Assembly (NCBI GenBank): GCA_964581115.1
Contig: CAZOMY010000001.1
Location: 62,001-126,000 of the forward strand
Reading direction: 5' to 3'
DNA from: 2-02-FULL-55-14 sp964581115
GTDB taxonomy: Bacteria; Bacteroidota; Ignavibacteria; UBA10030
DNA length: 64,000 nucleotides
Shown piece by piece: positions 35,524 through 43,755 of the stretch (within the stretch, counting starts at the first letter, position 1; each line of letters opens with the position of its first letter). The position numbers and the translations under genes were made by a program. A model generated the notes under the pieces. That model made no database searches. It had not been told where the DNA came from and saw only the letters and a list, made by a program, of their open reading frames with translations.

Positions 35524-35783
35524 ATTGTCAATTGCAAATTGTAGATTGGAAATTGTAGGGTACTAGAGCGATGGCCTCTGCGGAGGCCATTTGTTGTATT
35601 GAGCATCCAGGTCACACGACGATGCCATACTTCGGACGTTCGATGCCTTCGAGGGTGAGAGTTTGACTCTCCTACGATGCTTTCGTATCTTTTGGGAGTG
35701 ATGCGTGGGCTTCAGCGTTCCCTCAGCGCCGAACCCGTTCGCTACTACAGACAATTTTCAATCTGCAATTTTCAATTTTCAAT
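35524..35783. repeat. 7-bp-period arrays as a long inverted repeat between two tRNAs (family B, copy 2)
   Basis: The left arm 35525-35559 is TTGTCAA, TTGCAAA, TTGTAGA, TTGGAAA, TTGTAGG. The right arm 35748-35782 is its inverse in the same 7-bp steps. Over 33 nt (35524-35556 against 35751-35783) the arms pair at 28 positions. The element starts 6 nt after tRNA-Lys and ends 5 nt before tRNA-Leu. Confidence 0.8.
35662..35693 (+). promoter_or_regulatory. Bacteroidota-type promoter, probably for tRNA-Leu
   Basis: TTTG at 35662-35665, 20 nt, then TATCTTTT at 35686-35693. Predicted initiation is about 90 nt before tRNA-Leu, so the precursor would include the right arm of the 7-bp inverted repeat. 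Confidence 0.6.
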
Positions 35784-35788
35784 GTTCC

Positions 35789-35871
35789 GCGGGAGTGGTG
35801 GAATTGGCAGACACACCATCTTGAGGGGGTGGCGCTCACAAGGCATGCGGGTTCAAGTCCCGCCTCCCGCA
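35789..35871 (+). tRNA. tRNA-Leu (anticodon GAG)
   Basis: An 83-nt class II tRNA with acceptor GCGGGAG/CTCCCGC, D-loop with AATTGG, anticodon loop TTGAGGG giving GAG (reads CUC/CUU), a variable arm, T-loop TTCAAGT and discriminator A. CCA is not encoded. Confidence 0.94.
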
Positions 35872-35908
35872 CTCGATGAATTTGCACCGCTCTTGAGTTC
35901 AAAACGTC

Positions 35909-35948
35909 CACCGCCAAGGACGCGGAGAACGCCAAGAACGCAAAGCGA
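35909..35948. repeat. Single arm of 9-bp-period repeat (family A, copy 6)
   Basis: CCGCCAAGG, ACGCGGAGA, ACGCCAAGA, ACGCAAAGC run in exact 9-bp steps between tRNA-Leu and its terminator. No facing arm is present, so this is a half element. Confidence 0.7.
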
Positions 35949-35962
35949 TTGATAATGAGGAT

Positions 35963-35996
35963 GAAACCGCCGGCTGTTGGGGCGGTTTCTTTGTTT
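35963..35996 (+). terminator. Intrinsic terminator after tRNA-Leu
   Basis: GAAACCGCC (35963-35971) pairs perfectly with GGCGGTTTC (35981-35989) around a 9-nt loop, followed by TTTGTTT. Confidence 0.82.
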
Positions 35997-36031
35997 CGAG
36001 TGGAATCCCACTTCCTCACGTATCTTGGCTC

Positions 36032-36631
36032 ATGCCAACGGCCTCCATCCACGCATCCCGCTTTCGCTGGTATCTCTCGCTCGCTGTGGACCTCGAGATC
36101 GGTCAGCGAGCGCGGGCAGAGCGCACGATGCGCCGAGCCCTTGTCTCAGGTGAAGTTCGTGCGGCCGACCTTGCTGAGGTCATCCTTCACCTCGCGCTCC
36201 TCTGCGGCGTTCCCACGACGCTTGACGGACTTGAACGACTCCATGCCCTCGCCGGGCGCCTCCCGCTTCGCCGCGACCGACCTTCTCTCGCACGAGGTCG
36301 ACGGGCCTTTCGCGCGATCTATGGTGAACAGGCAAACGCCGTGCTTTCACGTCTTCGAGCGCTTGATCCGTTCCTCGAGCGTTGGGTCCTCCGAGATGCC
36401 TACGGCACGATATTCTCCCGCCACGGGCTCGAGGTGCAAGAGCGCTCGCTCCTGACCGGACTGATCCTCGGGATCCAAAGATTGGACCGGCAGATGGCGT
36501 CTCACATCCGTGGGACGCTCCGTCTTGGCGTCCCTTCATCGGAAGTCCTTCGATGGATCCGGGTCGCTGAACGTCTTTCTGGTGCTTCGCTTGAGAACGC
36601 GCGCAGCTCGACCAAGCGATTCGCCCGCTGA
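36032..36631 (+). CDS. Carboxymuconolactone decarboxylase-like protein without the CxxC site
   Basis: The 199-residue, arginine-rich helical protein has two segments recalling the AhpD/CMD fold: ADLAEVILHLALLCGVPTTL near residue 46, and a second half with ERSLLTGLILGIQRL and HIRGTLRLGVPSSEVLRWI near 155-180. The catalytic CxxC-x3-H of true AhpD/CMD enzymes is absent; only one Cys remains. The assignment rests on the pattern only, and a structural or lost-activity homologue is possible. It begins 36 nt after the tRNA-Leu terminator. Confidence 0.5.
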   Translation: MPTASIHASRFRWYLSLAVDLEIGQRARAERTMRRALVSGEVRAADLAEVILHLALLCGVPTTLDGLERLHALAGRLPLRRDRPSLARGRRAFRAIYGEQANAVLSRLRALDPFLERWVLRDAYGTIFSRHGLEVQERSLLTGLILGIQRLDRQMASHIRGTLRLGVPSSEVLRWIRVAERLSGASLENARSSTKRFAR

Positions 36632-36638
36632 TCGTTCA

Positions 36639-36669
36639 TTGCATTTCACTCCCTCCGTTGGTAAGTTGA
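36639..36669 (+). promoter_or_regulatory. Weak candidate promoter for acyP
   Basis: TTG at 36639-36641, 20 nt, then TAAGTTGA at 36662-36669. The spacing is right but the second element is poor, and initiation would fall almost on the acyP ATG, implying a leaderless mRNA. Confidence 0.25.
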
Positions 36670-36675
36670 TGCGCC

Positions 36676-36948
36676 ATGGCTGAACGCATTCATGTGGTCG
36701 TCACCGGCCTCGTCCAAGGGGTCGGTTTTCGGTATTTTGTGCAGGCCAGAGCCATCAAGCACGGAGTGGGCGGGTGGGTGCGAAATCTGGATGATGGTTC
36801 CGTGGAGCTGCTGGCGGAAGGGGAGGCCGACGCACTCGACGCGTTCCTGGATGCCGTCCGTGTGGGCCCGCGCGCGGCTCGCGTCACAGACCTGCGCGTC
36901 GAACGAACGCACATCTCGAAAGCAGCCCTTGGTTTCGATATCCACTGA
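36676..36948 (+). CDS. acyP: Acylphosphatase
   Basis: A 90-residue acylphosphatase, hydrolysing carboxyl-phosphate bonds such as acetyl phosphate. The family signature GLVQGVGFRYFVQARA (residues 11-26) contains the phosphate-loop arginine Arg19. GWVRNLDDGSVELLAEGE (33-50) carries the catalytic asparagine. The length is normal for the stand-alone enzyme rather than the HypF domain. Confidence 0.95.
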   Translation: MAERIHVVVTGLVQGVGFRYFVQARAIKHGVGGWVRNLDDGSVELLAEGEADALDAFLDAVRVGPRAARVTDLRVERTHISKAALGFDIH

Positions 36949-36975
36949 ATGACCTCAGCTATGAATCGAATGTTG

Positions 36976-37060
36976 CCACAAAGAGCACAAAGACCACATA
37001 GCATGATTCGGAGGTACATCGTTCCTTTTCCTATTTGTTCTTTGTGATCTTTGCGGCCAT
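36976..37060. repeat. Dispersed 9-bp-period inverted repeat (family A, copy 7)
   Basis: Left arm CCACAAAGA, GCACAAAGA, CCACATAGC; right arm (37037-37058) TTCTTTGTG, ATCTTTGCG. It fills the gap between acyP and ispF, ending about 15 nt before the ispF start. Confidence 0.75.
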
Positions 37061-37072
37061 TTCTCCACCGTG

Positions 37073-37621
37073 ATGGACATGACTCCATACCGCATTGGCT
37101 TCGGATACGACATCCATCAACTCGCGCCGGGGAAGGGATTGACGCTTGGTGGCGTCAAGATCAAGTCGAACATCCGCCTTGTTGGTCACTCCGATGCCGA
37201 TGTTCTTCTGCACGCCATCTGCGATGCGCTCTTGGGTGCGTTGGCGCTGGGTGATATCGGGAAGCATTTTCCGAACACCGACCCGAAATACCGAGGCATT
37301 TCGAGCATGAAACTCCTCGAAGCGACTCGGAAACTGATCGTGAAGGAGGGGTACGCTGTCGTCAATGTGGATGCGTCGGTCGTCCTCGAGCGTCCAAAGA
37401 TCGGAAAGGCCACCATAAAAATGCAGTCGCGGATCGGAAAGACGCTCGGTATTCCGGCGTCAGCGGTGTCGGTGAAGGCGACAACCAACGAATCACTCGG
37501 ACCGATCGGGCGGGGAGAGGGCTGCGCTGCGATGGCAGTGGCATTGATCGAAAAGGACGAACGAAAGAAGACCGTTCACCGCGGCGACGCGACGACGCGA
37601 CCGCACGTCCGTGGTACATGA
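37073..37621 (+). CDS. ispF: 2-C-methyl-D-erythritol 2,4-cyclodiphosphate synthase
   Basis: IspF forms the cyclic diphosphate of the MEP pathway; ispH is at 3.3 kb. Metal ligands appear in GFGYDIHQL (Asp and His near residues 11-13) and GHSDADVLLHAICDALLGA (His near 44). The C-terminal ATTNESLGPIGRGEGCAAMA matches the substrate site. At 182 residues it is about 20 longer than usual; the extra basic tail (KKTVHRGDATTRPHVRGT) looks family-atypical and could be a read-through extension. Starts at GTG 37070, ATG 37073 and ATG 37079 are all possible. Confidence 0.94.
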   Translation: MDMTPYRIGFGYDIHQLAPGKGLTLGGVKIKSNIRLVGHSDADVLLHAICDALLGALALGDIGKHFPNTDPKYRGISSMKLLEATRKLIVKEGYAVVNVDASVVLERPKIGKATIKMQSRIGKTLGIPASAVSVKATTNESLGPIGRGEGCAAMAVALIEKDERKKTVHRGDATTRPHVRGT

Positions 37622-37630
37622 ATCAAGTCC

Positions 37631-37672
37631 TTCCTTAGCGTCGTTGCGCTCTTGCCTTTGGATCTTTACGTG
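37631..37672. repeat. Single degenerate arm of 9-bp-period repeat (family A, copy 8)
   Basis: TCCTTAGCG, TCGTTGCGC, TCTTGCCTT and GATCTTTACG follow the CTTTGCG orientation in about 9-bp steps between ispF and the DedA gene. The opposite arm is missing, unless it has been absorbed into the ispF tail. Confidence 0.5.
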
Positions 37673-37683
37673 ATGGTTGCTCG

Positions 37684-38316
37684 ATGGAATCCATCCTCAC
37701 ATATCTGACCAGTCTCGACCCTTGGGCCGTCTACGCGGTCGTCGCCTCGATCGCGTTCGTCGAGAATGTCTTCCCGCCATTCCCCAGCGACGTCCTGGTG
37801 GTTGCTGCCGGATCGCTCGCCGCCGTCGGTCGCGTGAACGAATGGATCCTCGTGGCCACGACAACAACCGGCAGCACGCTTGGCTTCATGACGATGTATT
37901 CGATCGGGCGATGGATCGGCGTACATGTCCTCGAGTCTGGCAAGGTGAGGTTCCTTCCTCCCGAACAGGTGAAGAAGGTGGAAGGATGGTTTCGACAATA
38001 TGGCTACGGCGTTGTAGTGGCCAATCGCTTTCTGGCCGGTACGCGCGCGGTCGTTTCATTCTTCGCGGGGATGTCCAAGCTTCCGATCCTGACCAGTGTC
38101 GTCCTTTCGTTTGTCAGTGCCTTCATCTGGAACGTTATTCTGGTCCAGGCGGGTCTGGCGCTGGGCACGAACTGGGAACAGATCATCATCTACCTTGATG
38201 CGTATGGCAAGACGGTGACATCCGTCGTGGTCATAGCGACCCTCGCATATATTGCGTACCGGGTCTTCGGCCCAAAGTCCAAGAACGGCGGTCCAACCAA
38301 GGACACGTCTGCATGA
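37684..38316 (+). CDS. DedA-family membrane protein
   Basis: The 210-residue integral membrane protein belongs to the DedA/SNARE-associated family, thought to be lipid (undecaprenyl phosphate or phospholipid) scramblases. Family marks include FVENVFPPFPSDVLVVAAGSLA near residues 24-45 and the re-entrant-loop arginine region VVANRFLAGTRAVVSFFAG near 112-130. It overlaps the PAP2 phosphatase gene by 4 nt, which fits a shared role in recycling undecaprenyl carriers. Confidence 0.9.
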   Translation: MESILTYLTSLDPWAVYAVVASIAFVENVFPPFPSDVLVVAAGSLAAVGRVNEWILVATTTTGSTLGFMTMYSIGRWIGVHVLESGKVRFLPPEQVKKVEGWFRQYGYGVVVANRFLAGTRAVVSFFAGMSKLPILTSVVLSFVSAFIWNVILVQAGLALGTNWEQIIIYLDAYGKTVTSVVVIATLAYIAYRVFGPKSKNGGPTKDTSA

Positions 38317-38900
38317 GTCAGCAGATCTATCGGTTGGACATCTGGCTGTTCCACCTTTTCAACGGGATCTGGACGAACCCCTTCTTCGATGTGGCGATGC
38401 CGTTCGTCACGGATCTCAACCATCAACCCTGGATGCTGGCTCTTGTCGCGGCACTCGTCATCTGGGCGATCTGGAGGGGAGGAACGCGGGGCCGACAGGC
38501 CGTTGCGATCCTGGCGCTGACGATCTTGATGATGGATCAGTTCAGCAGTGCCGTCCTCAAGGATATCTTTCTTCGGCCGCGTCCCTGCCATGAGCTGAGT
38601 GAGGTCCGGCTGCTCGTCGGTTGCGGAGGGGGAAAGTCGTTCCCGTCGAGCCATGCGGTCAACACGTTTGCCGGCGTCGTTGTGATCGGCTTCTTCTATC
38701 CGCGGGCCCTCTGGTATCTGATCGGATACGGAATGCTCGTGGCGTACTCGCGCGTGTATGTCGGCGTGCACTATCCATTCGACGTGATCGGGGGAGCCGT
38801 CATCGGTGCGGCGGGCGCCGCGGTCATCATTTGGATGAGCGGCATCGTGCTGAGAGCCGTGCGTCGTCGACGCTCGCCGGAGGCACAACGGAGTCCATGA
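38313..38900 (+). CDS. PAP2-family phosphatase
   Basis: A 195-residue membrane phosphatase of the PAP2 (type 2 phosphatidic acid phosphatase) family. The three catalytic stretches are visible: KDIFLRPRPC (about 86-95), SFPSSHAVNTFAG (about 110-122) and YSRVYVGVHYPFDVIGG (about 147-163). Undecaprenyl-pyrophosphate phosphatase or lipid phosphatase activity is likely. It overlaps DedA upstream and lnt downstream by 4 nt each, forming an envelope-lipid operon. Confidence 0.9.
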   Translation: MSQQIYRLDIWLFHLFNGIWTNPFFDVAMPFVTDLNHQPWMLALVAALVIWAIWRGGTRGRQAVAILALTILMMDQFSSAVLKDIFLRPRPCHELSEVRLLVGCGGGKSFPSSHAVNTFAGVVVIGFFYPRALWYLIGYGMLVAYSRVYVGVHYPFDVIGGAVIGAAGAAVIIWMSGIVLRAVRRRRSPEAQRSP

Positions 38901-40576
38901 CGACGACCTCGACGTGGTATAGATCTTCTTTGGTGCGTTCGCTGCTCAGCGGCCTCTTGCTCGGGGCATCGTTCCCGCCGTCTCCAGTTCCGTCGCTGAT
39001 GTTCGTTGCGTTCCTGCCCTGGCTCTCGGTGTTCGACCGGGAACGTTCGTTCGGACGGACCTTTCGCCTCGGCTACGCCATGCTCTTTGTTTTCCACGTC
39101 ACGGCGCTGTATTGGACGGGAGGATTCGTGCATGGACGGGACGGATGGATGATGGCAGCCGGCGGGGCTTTGCTGCTCCTCCATCCGTTCTTCTTCCTTC
39201 CCTTCATTATGGCGGCTTGGGGAGTTCGGCGCGCGATGGGCCGCCGCTGGGGCATGGCGGCCTTCGTGTTGTTCTGGATGACCTTCGAATTCTTCCACAT
39301 GAGGGGCGAATTCAGCTTTCCGTGGGTCACGCTTGGCAACAGCCAGGCCGCCGATACGGTACGCATCCAGATGGCGGAGATCGTATCCGTCACCGGACTT
39401 TCGCTGCACATCCTCATCTTCAACGTGCTGGCATTCGTCGTGCTGAGCTTGACGGCTGAACGGTCTTGGCCGCAGATCCGTCGGACGGTCCTGTCCATCG
39501 TTCTCGTCATGGCCCTCCTCTACGTCGGCCCGTTGGCGTACGGCTGGCTCCGGATCATGCAACTTGAGCATAGCAACGACACACGCAACGAGGTCCGCGT
39601 CACGATCGTCCAACCCGATATCGACCCATGGGAGAAATGGGGCAAGCCGACGGGAGAGAAGTGGACCGCCTACGAGCAGCATCTGGCCGTGCTCGATTCG
39701 CTGACGCGAGACCGGGCGTCGGATCGGGCAGACCTGTTCGTGTGGCCGGAGACCGCGACTCCGTTCCATCTCTTGCTCCCGGGCTATCAGCCATGGCTCG
39801 AACGGGTGCAGCGTCTCGTCGCTGATGCTGGGGCCACGCTCGTGACGGGTCTTCCGCATGCGCGGTACTTCGATGCTGCATCGGCCCCCATCACATCGCG
39901 GCGCATCGGCGAGTCAGACCGCTACGTGGAGTCGTACAATTCCGTCACGACGATCGCTCCGGACGGTACGGTCGGTCCGGTCTATGGCAAGGTGATCCTC
40001 GTCCCGTTCGCCGAACGGCTGCCTCACGCAGAATCCTTGCGATTTCTCATTGAGCCGCTCATGTGGGGCGTGGGGATCAGTTCGTGGGGTCAAGGGTCGG
40101 ACACGACGGTCTTCACGGCCGTGACGAGGGACGGACGTGAGGTCCGCTTTTCGGCGATGGTATGCTACGAATCGGTCTTCCCAGAGTATGTGCGGGCCTT
40201 CACGGACAGAGGCGCGGAGTTCCTGATCGTTGTGACGAACGACAGTTGGTGGGGGAACACCTCCGGTGCGTATCAGCATGCTGCCTATGCTGCGCTCCGG
40301 GCCGTTGAACAACGCCGGTGGGTGGTCCAGGGGGCGAATGGAGGTATCTCGCTCGCGGTCGCTCCCACCGGATACGCGATCTGGCAGACATCGCTGTACG
40401 AACGGACCGCGGGGACCGTCTTGATCGAAAAGAGGTCAGGGCGTACGTTCTACTCCTTGTACGGTGATCTGGCGGGGATGGCGAGCGTCGTGGCGGCAGG
40501 GCTCGTCGGGCTGATGGCCCTTGCGCGATCGCGCAGGGACCGTTCCCTGCCTTACGATAGCAACGATCGATATTGA
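38897..40576 (+). CDS. lnt: Apolipoprotein N-acyltransferase
   Basis: Lnt adds the third acyl chain to outer-membrane lipoproteins, the substrates LolCDE then exports. The 559-residue protein has six or so N-terminal membrane segments and then a nitrilase-like domain with the E-K-C triad: Glu in WPETATPFH, Lys in YGKVILVPFAERLP and Cys423 in MVCYESVFPEYVR. ATG 38897 overlaps the PAP2 stop as ATGA; the longer open frame back to 38621 is a shadow. A C-terminal membrane segment precedes the stop. Confidence 0.93.
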   Translation: MTTTSTWYRSSLVRSLLSGLLLGASFPPSPVPSLMFVAFLPWLSVFDRERSFGRTFRLGYAMLFVFHVTALYWTGGFVHGRDGWMMAAGGALLLLHPFFFLPFIMAAWGVRRAMGRRWGMAAFVLFWMTFEFFHMRGEFSFPWVTLGNSQAADTVRIQMAEIVSVTGLSLHILIFNVLAFVVLSLTAERSWPQIRRTVLSIVLVMALLYVGPLAYGWLRIMQLEHSNDTRNEVRVTIVQPDIDPWEKWGKPTGEKWTAYEQHLAVLDSLTRDRASDRADLFVWPETATPFHLLLPGYQPWLERVQRLVADAGATLVTGLPHARYFDAASAPITSRRIGESDRYVESYNSVTTIAPDGTVGPVYGKVILVPFAERLPHAESLRFLIEPLMWGVGISSWGQGSDTTVFTAVTRDGREVRFSAMVCYESVFPEYVRAFTDRGAEFLIVVTNDSWWGNTSGAYQHAAYAALRAVEQRRWVVQGANGGISLAVAPTGYAIWQTSLYERTAGTVLIEKRSGRTFYSLYGDLAGMASVVAAGLVGLMALARSRRDRSLPYDSNDRY

Positions 40577-40583
40577 GCTTAGC

Positions 40584-41609
40584 ATGATCGACCTTCGAAG
40601 TGATACTGTGACCAAACCGACGCCCGCCATGTGGGAAGCGATGATGCGCGCGGAAGTGGGCGACGATGTCTACGCAGAGGATCCCACGGTCAATCTGCTT
40701 CAGGAGCGGGTGGCTGAGATGCTGGGGATGGAGGCGGCCTTGTTCGTGGCAAGCGGGGTCATGGCCAATCAGACGGCCATCAAGACCCATACGCTTCCCG
40801 GCGATGAAGTGATTGTCGAAGCGGGCTCGCACATCATCCAGTATGAAACGGGAGCGGCGCCGGTGATCTCGGGGGTACAACTTCGAACTTACTCCGCTCC
40901 GCGTGGGATCCCCTCGGTGGACCTGATCACCCCGCTCGTGCGCGGGTCGAACTACCATTTGCCCATTACACGGCTCGTGTGCCTTGAGAACACGCACAAT
41001 AAGGCAGGAGGGACGGTCGTGCCGCTGGAGACGGTCCGGTCGGTTCGCGCATTCACGAAAGACCGTGGCATCCATTTACACATGGATGGGGCCCGCCTCT
41101 GGAATGCCTGTGTGGCAAGCGGAACCAAGCCGGCCGAGTATGGACGCCTTGTCGACAGCATGGCGGTCTGTTTCTCCAAGGGGCTCGGGGCCCCGATCGG
41201 GTCGGCCATTGTGGGGAAGAAGGAGTGGATCCAGAGGGCGCGACGTGTGCGTAAAATGCTGGGCGGCGGCATGAGGCAGGTGGGAATGATCGCCGCCGCG
41301 GCGCTGTACGCTCTCGAGCACCATGTGGAACGCTTGGCAGAGGACCATGCCAATGCCAGGAGATTCGCCGAGATCGTTTCACGATCCAAGACCCTTGCGG
41401 TCGACCTCGCGTCGGTGGAGACGAATATCGTCGCGATGGATGTGTCGAGGACGGGCAAGAGCGCGGCGGAACTGGTGACGATAGCGGCTTCGAAAGGCGT
41501 TTATCTCATCGACATGGATGCCCGGACCTTGCGTGCAACCACGCATCTCGACGTGACAACCGAGCAGGTGGTGAACGCTGCCGAGGTCGTGCTCGCCCTG
41601 TGCCCGTGA
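40584..41609 (+). CDS. ltaE: Low-specificity L-threonine aldolase
   Basis: A PLP enzyme that splits threonine or allo-threonine into glycine and acetaldehyde. The 341-residue protein begins MIDLRSDTVTKPTPAMWEAM, the family hallmark. It has HMDGARLWNA for the PLP-binding Asp and CFSKGLGAPIGSA with the Schiff-base lysine near residue 198. ATG 40584, 7 nt after lnt, is chosen over an upstream in-frame start inside lnt because it gives the canonical start. Confidence 0.93.
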   Translation: MIDLRSDTVTKPTPAMWEAMMRAEVGDDVYAEDPTVNLLQERVAEMLGMEAALFVASGVMANQTAIKTHTLPGDEVIVEAGSHIIQYETGAAPVISGVQLRTYSAPRGIPSVDLITPLVRGSNYHLPITRLVCLENTHNKAGGTVVPLETVRSVRAFTKDRGIHLHMDGARLWNACVASGTKPAEYGRLVDSMAVCFSKGLGAPIGSAIVGKKEWIQRARRVRKMLGGGMRQVGMIAAAALYALEHHVERLAEDHANARRFAEIVSRSKTLAVDLASVETNIVAMDVSRTGKSAAELVTIAASKGVYLIDMDARTLRATTHLDVTTEQVVNAAEVVLALCP

Positions 41610-41767
41610 GGGCAGGCTTCGACGCGCGGCGTGAAATGCGATCACCACAGGACGTGGGCCAACACCACCACGTCCAATCACCGTTGCGCCCAGTCGCGTT
41701 CTTGAACGGTTGTTTGTTCGCTTTTCCCGACTGGTCACGCTAATCGATCTCTCTACCGCACACTCGA

Positions 41768-42241
41768 ATGGCAACCGTCTCTCTTGATCGTACGCAGTTT
41801 CAATTCTCGATACTGCTCTCCGTTCGCAATTACGAGGTCGATTGGCAGGGTATCGTCCATAACGGCAACTATCTTCTCTATTGCGAGGTCAGTAGGATCG
41901 AGTATCTGAAACATATCGGCGCGCGCGTGAACATCACGGCGATCAACAACGAGTCGCGCGTGGTTCTGGTGCGCAACGAGGTCAACTATCTCGCTCCTGC
42001 ACGGCTCGGAGAGGAACTACGCGTGCATACGCGCATTTCCTGGATCCGGACGACCAGCTTTGCCATGGAGGGTTTGATCGAGCGTCCCGCAACGGGGGAG
42101 GTCCTCGTCGAGAACGTCGCGATCCATGCGTGGCTTGATCCAAAGGCGGATGTCTCCATTCCCGTTCCCGAGAGCTTCCGCGAGCTCGTACACCGATTTG
42201 AAGGTGATCGTTGTCAGATCCTTGCCCGGAAGGATGCATGA
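41768..42241 (+). CDS. Hotdog-fold acyl-CoA thioesterase (4HBT/YbgC-like)
   Basis: The 157-residue protein is a 4-hydroxybenzoyl-CoA-thioesterase-type hotdog enzyme. The active-site helix reads YEVDWQGIVHNGNYLLYCE (about residues 22-40) with Asp25 in the catalytic position. RLGEELRVHTRISWI near 80 is the second conserved strand. The substrate is unknown. It is preceded by a 158-nt gap with no recognisable element, and its stop overlaps trpE by 4 nt. Confidence 0.85.
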   Translation: MATVSLDRTQFQFSILLSVRNYEVDWQGIVHNGNYLLYCEVSRIEYLKHIGARVNITAINNESRVVLVRNEVNYLAPARLGEELRVHTRISWIRTTSFAMEGLIERPATGEVLVENVAIHAWLDPKADVSIPVPESFRELVHRFEGDRCQILARKDA

Positions 42242-43755
42242 CGACCTTTGACGAATTCTGCCGCTTGGCGGAGCATGCGAACGTCGTTCCGGTCATCCGT
42301 CGAGTACTGGCCGACACGGAGACCGCGGTATCAGTCTATTTGCGACTGCGCAAACGCTCCCCGTACAGCTTTTTGCTGGAGAGCGTAGATGGTGGAGACA
42401 CCATTGCGAGGTATTCCTTTCTTGGTGCTGACCCGTTCATGGTGGCGCGCATTGAAGGCAGGCGGCTTCGGCTCGAATCGCGCCACGAGGACGTTTCCGT
42501 CCTTCCGTCGCTCATCGCTCCGGACGACCATCCGATCGAGGGTCTGAAAAAGATCTTTCGCCACATCAGGACTCCGAAGCTCCCCGGCGTACCGCGATTC
42601 ACGGGTGGAGCCGTTGGGTTCTTTGGGTTCGAGACCGTGGCTCTGACGGAGGCGATGGAGGTTCCTCTGCCGGGTGAGGACGAACTGCCGGATGGCGTCC
42701 TCCTGTTCTGCGACACCGTGATCATCTTCGACAATGTCCTCAGGCAGGTCTTTCTAATCTCGAATGGTTTCGTACCCCAAGAGGGGCGTACCGACGTTCA
42801 GATGCGGCTGGAATATGAGAAAGCGGCAGGGGAGGTACGGTCGCTCGAAGAGATGCTGCTTCAACCGGTTGAGCCGGCTCTCGTGCCCCCCCGATCGGTG
42901 GGCAACCGCTCATGGGGGACGACGAGGGAGAGGTACGAAGGCTGGGTCAGAGCCGCTCAGGACTATATCCGGGCGGGCGATATTTTCCAGGTCGTGCTGT
43001 CACAGGAACTTCGACAGCCGTTTGAAGGAGACCCCTTCACGCTGTACCGAATGCTTCGGAGGCTGAATCCTTCTCCGTACATGTATCACCTGCAACTCGG
43101 AACGAGTGCGATCATCGGCGCTTCGCCGGAAATGCTCGTTCGGGTTGACGGAGACTCCGTGGAAACGCGTCCGATCGCCGGTACGCGCCGACGCGGATCA
43201 ACGTCGGCCGAGGACGAATCGTTGGCGGCAGAACTGCTCGCCGACGAAAAAGAGCGGGCCGAGCATCTGATGCTCGTCGATCTGGGGCGAAACGACCTTG
43301 GGCGCGTCTGCACGTACGGAACGGTCTCTGTGTCCCATTTCATGCAGGTCGAGTACTTTTCCCATGTGATGCACCTCGTCTCCAGCGTTCGTGGGCGGTT
43401 GCGGGAAGGAGTGACCCCCCTCGACGCGCTGATGGCCTGCTTTCCCGCGGGGACGTTGAGCGGCGCTCCCAAGATCCGCGCCCTCCAGATTATCGCGGAA
43501 CTGGAACGCGATCGCCGGGGAGTCTACGGCGGAGCCATCGCCTACTTCGGTTTTTCAGGAAACATGGATTCTTGCATTGCGATCCGAACGGTGGTCCTCC
43601 ATAGCGGACAACTTCGGTTTCGGAGCGGCGCGGGGATCGTGCTCGACTCCCGGCCGGCCCGGGAGTACGATGAGACGCAGGAGAAGCTTGCGGCAACGCT
43701 TCGGGCTCTCGATGAAGCCGCGGCGATTGGCAACGTACGGTGGTCTTCGACATGA
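42238..43755 (+). CDS. trpE: Anthranilate synthase component I
   Basis: TrpE converts chorismate to anthranilate with TrpG. The 505-residue protein carries the tryptophan feedback-site phrase SPYSFLLESVDGG with the LLES motif near residue 43, which favours TrpE over PabB. The chorismate-binding C-terminal half has GDIFQVVLSQ, TRPIAGTRRRG, DLGRNDLGRV and FPAGTLSGAPKIRA. It is coupled to trpG downstream. It is 24 kb from the trpD-C-F-B genes, so the pathway is split between two loci. Confidence 0.94.
   Translation: MTTFDEFCRLAEHANVVPVIRRVLADTETAVSVYLRLRKRSPYSFLLESVDGGDTIARYSFLGADPFMVARIEGRRLRLESRHEDVSVLPSLIAPDDHPIEGLKKIFRHIRTPKLPGVPRFTGGAVGFFGFETVALTEAMEVPLPGEDELPDGVLLFCDTVIIFDNVLRQVFLISNGFVPQEGRTDVQMRLEYEKAAGEVRSLEEMLLQPVEPALVPPRSVGNRSWGTTRERYEGWVRAAQDYIRAGDIFQVVLSQELRQPFEGDPFTLYRMLRRLNPSPYMYHLQLGTSAIIGASPEMLVRVDGDSVETRPIAGTRRRGSTSAEDESLAAELLADEKERAEHLMLVDLGRNDLGRVCTYGTVSVSHFMQVEYFSHVMHLVSSVRGRLREGVTPLDALMACFPAGTLSGAPKIRALQIIAELERDRRGVYGGAIAYFGFSGNMDSCIAIRTVVLHSGQLRFRSGAGIVLDSRPAREYDETQEKLAATLRALDEAAAIGNVRWSST

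Noticed and set aside
38771..39859. 362-codon minus-strand open frame opposite PAP2 and lnt
   Set aside because: Lnt's triad is on the plus strand; the antisense product is low-complexity and charged.
41610..41767. Possible small RNA or promoter in the gap before the thioesterase
   Set aside because: No promoter with the 20-nt spacing, no strong hairpin and no repeat unit could be found.
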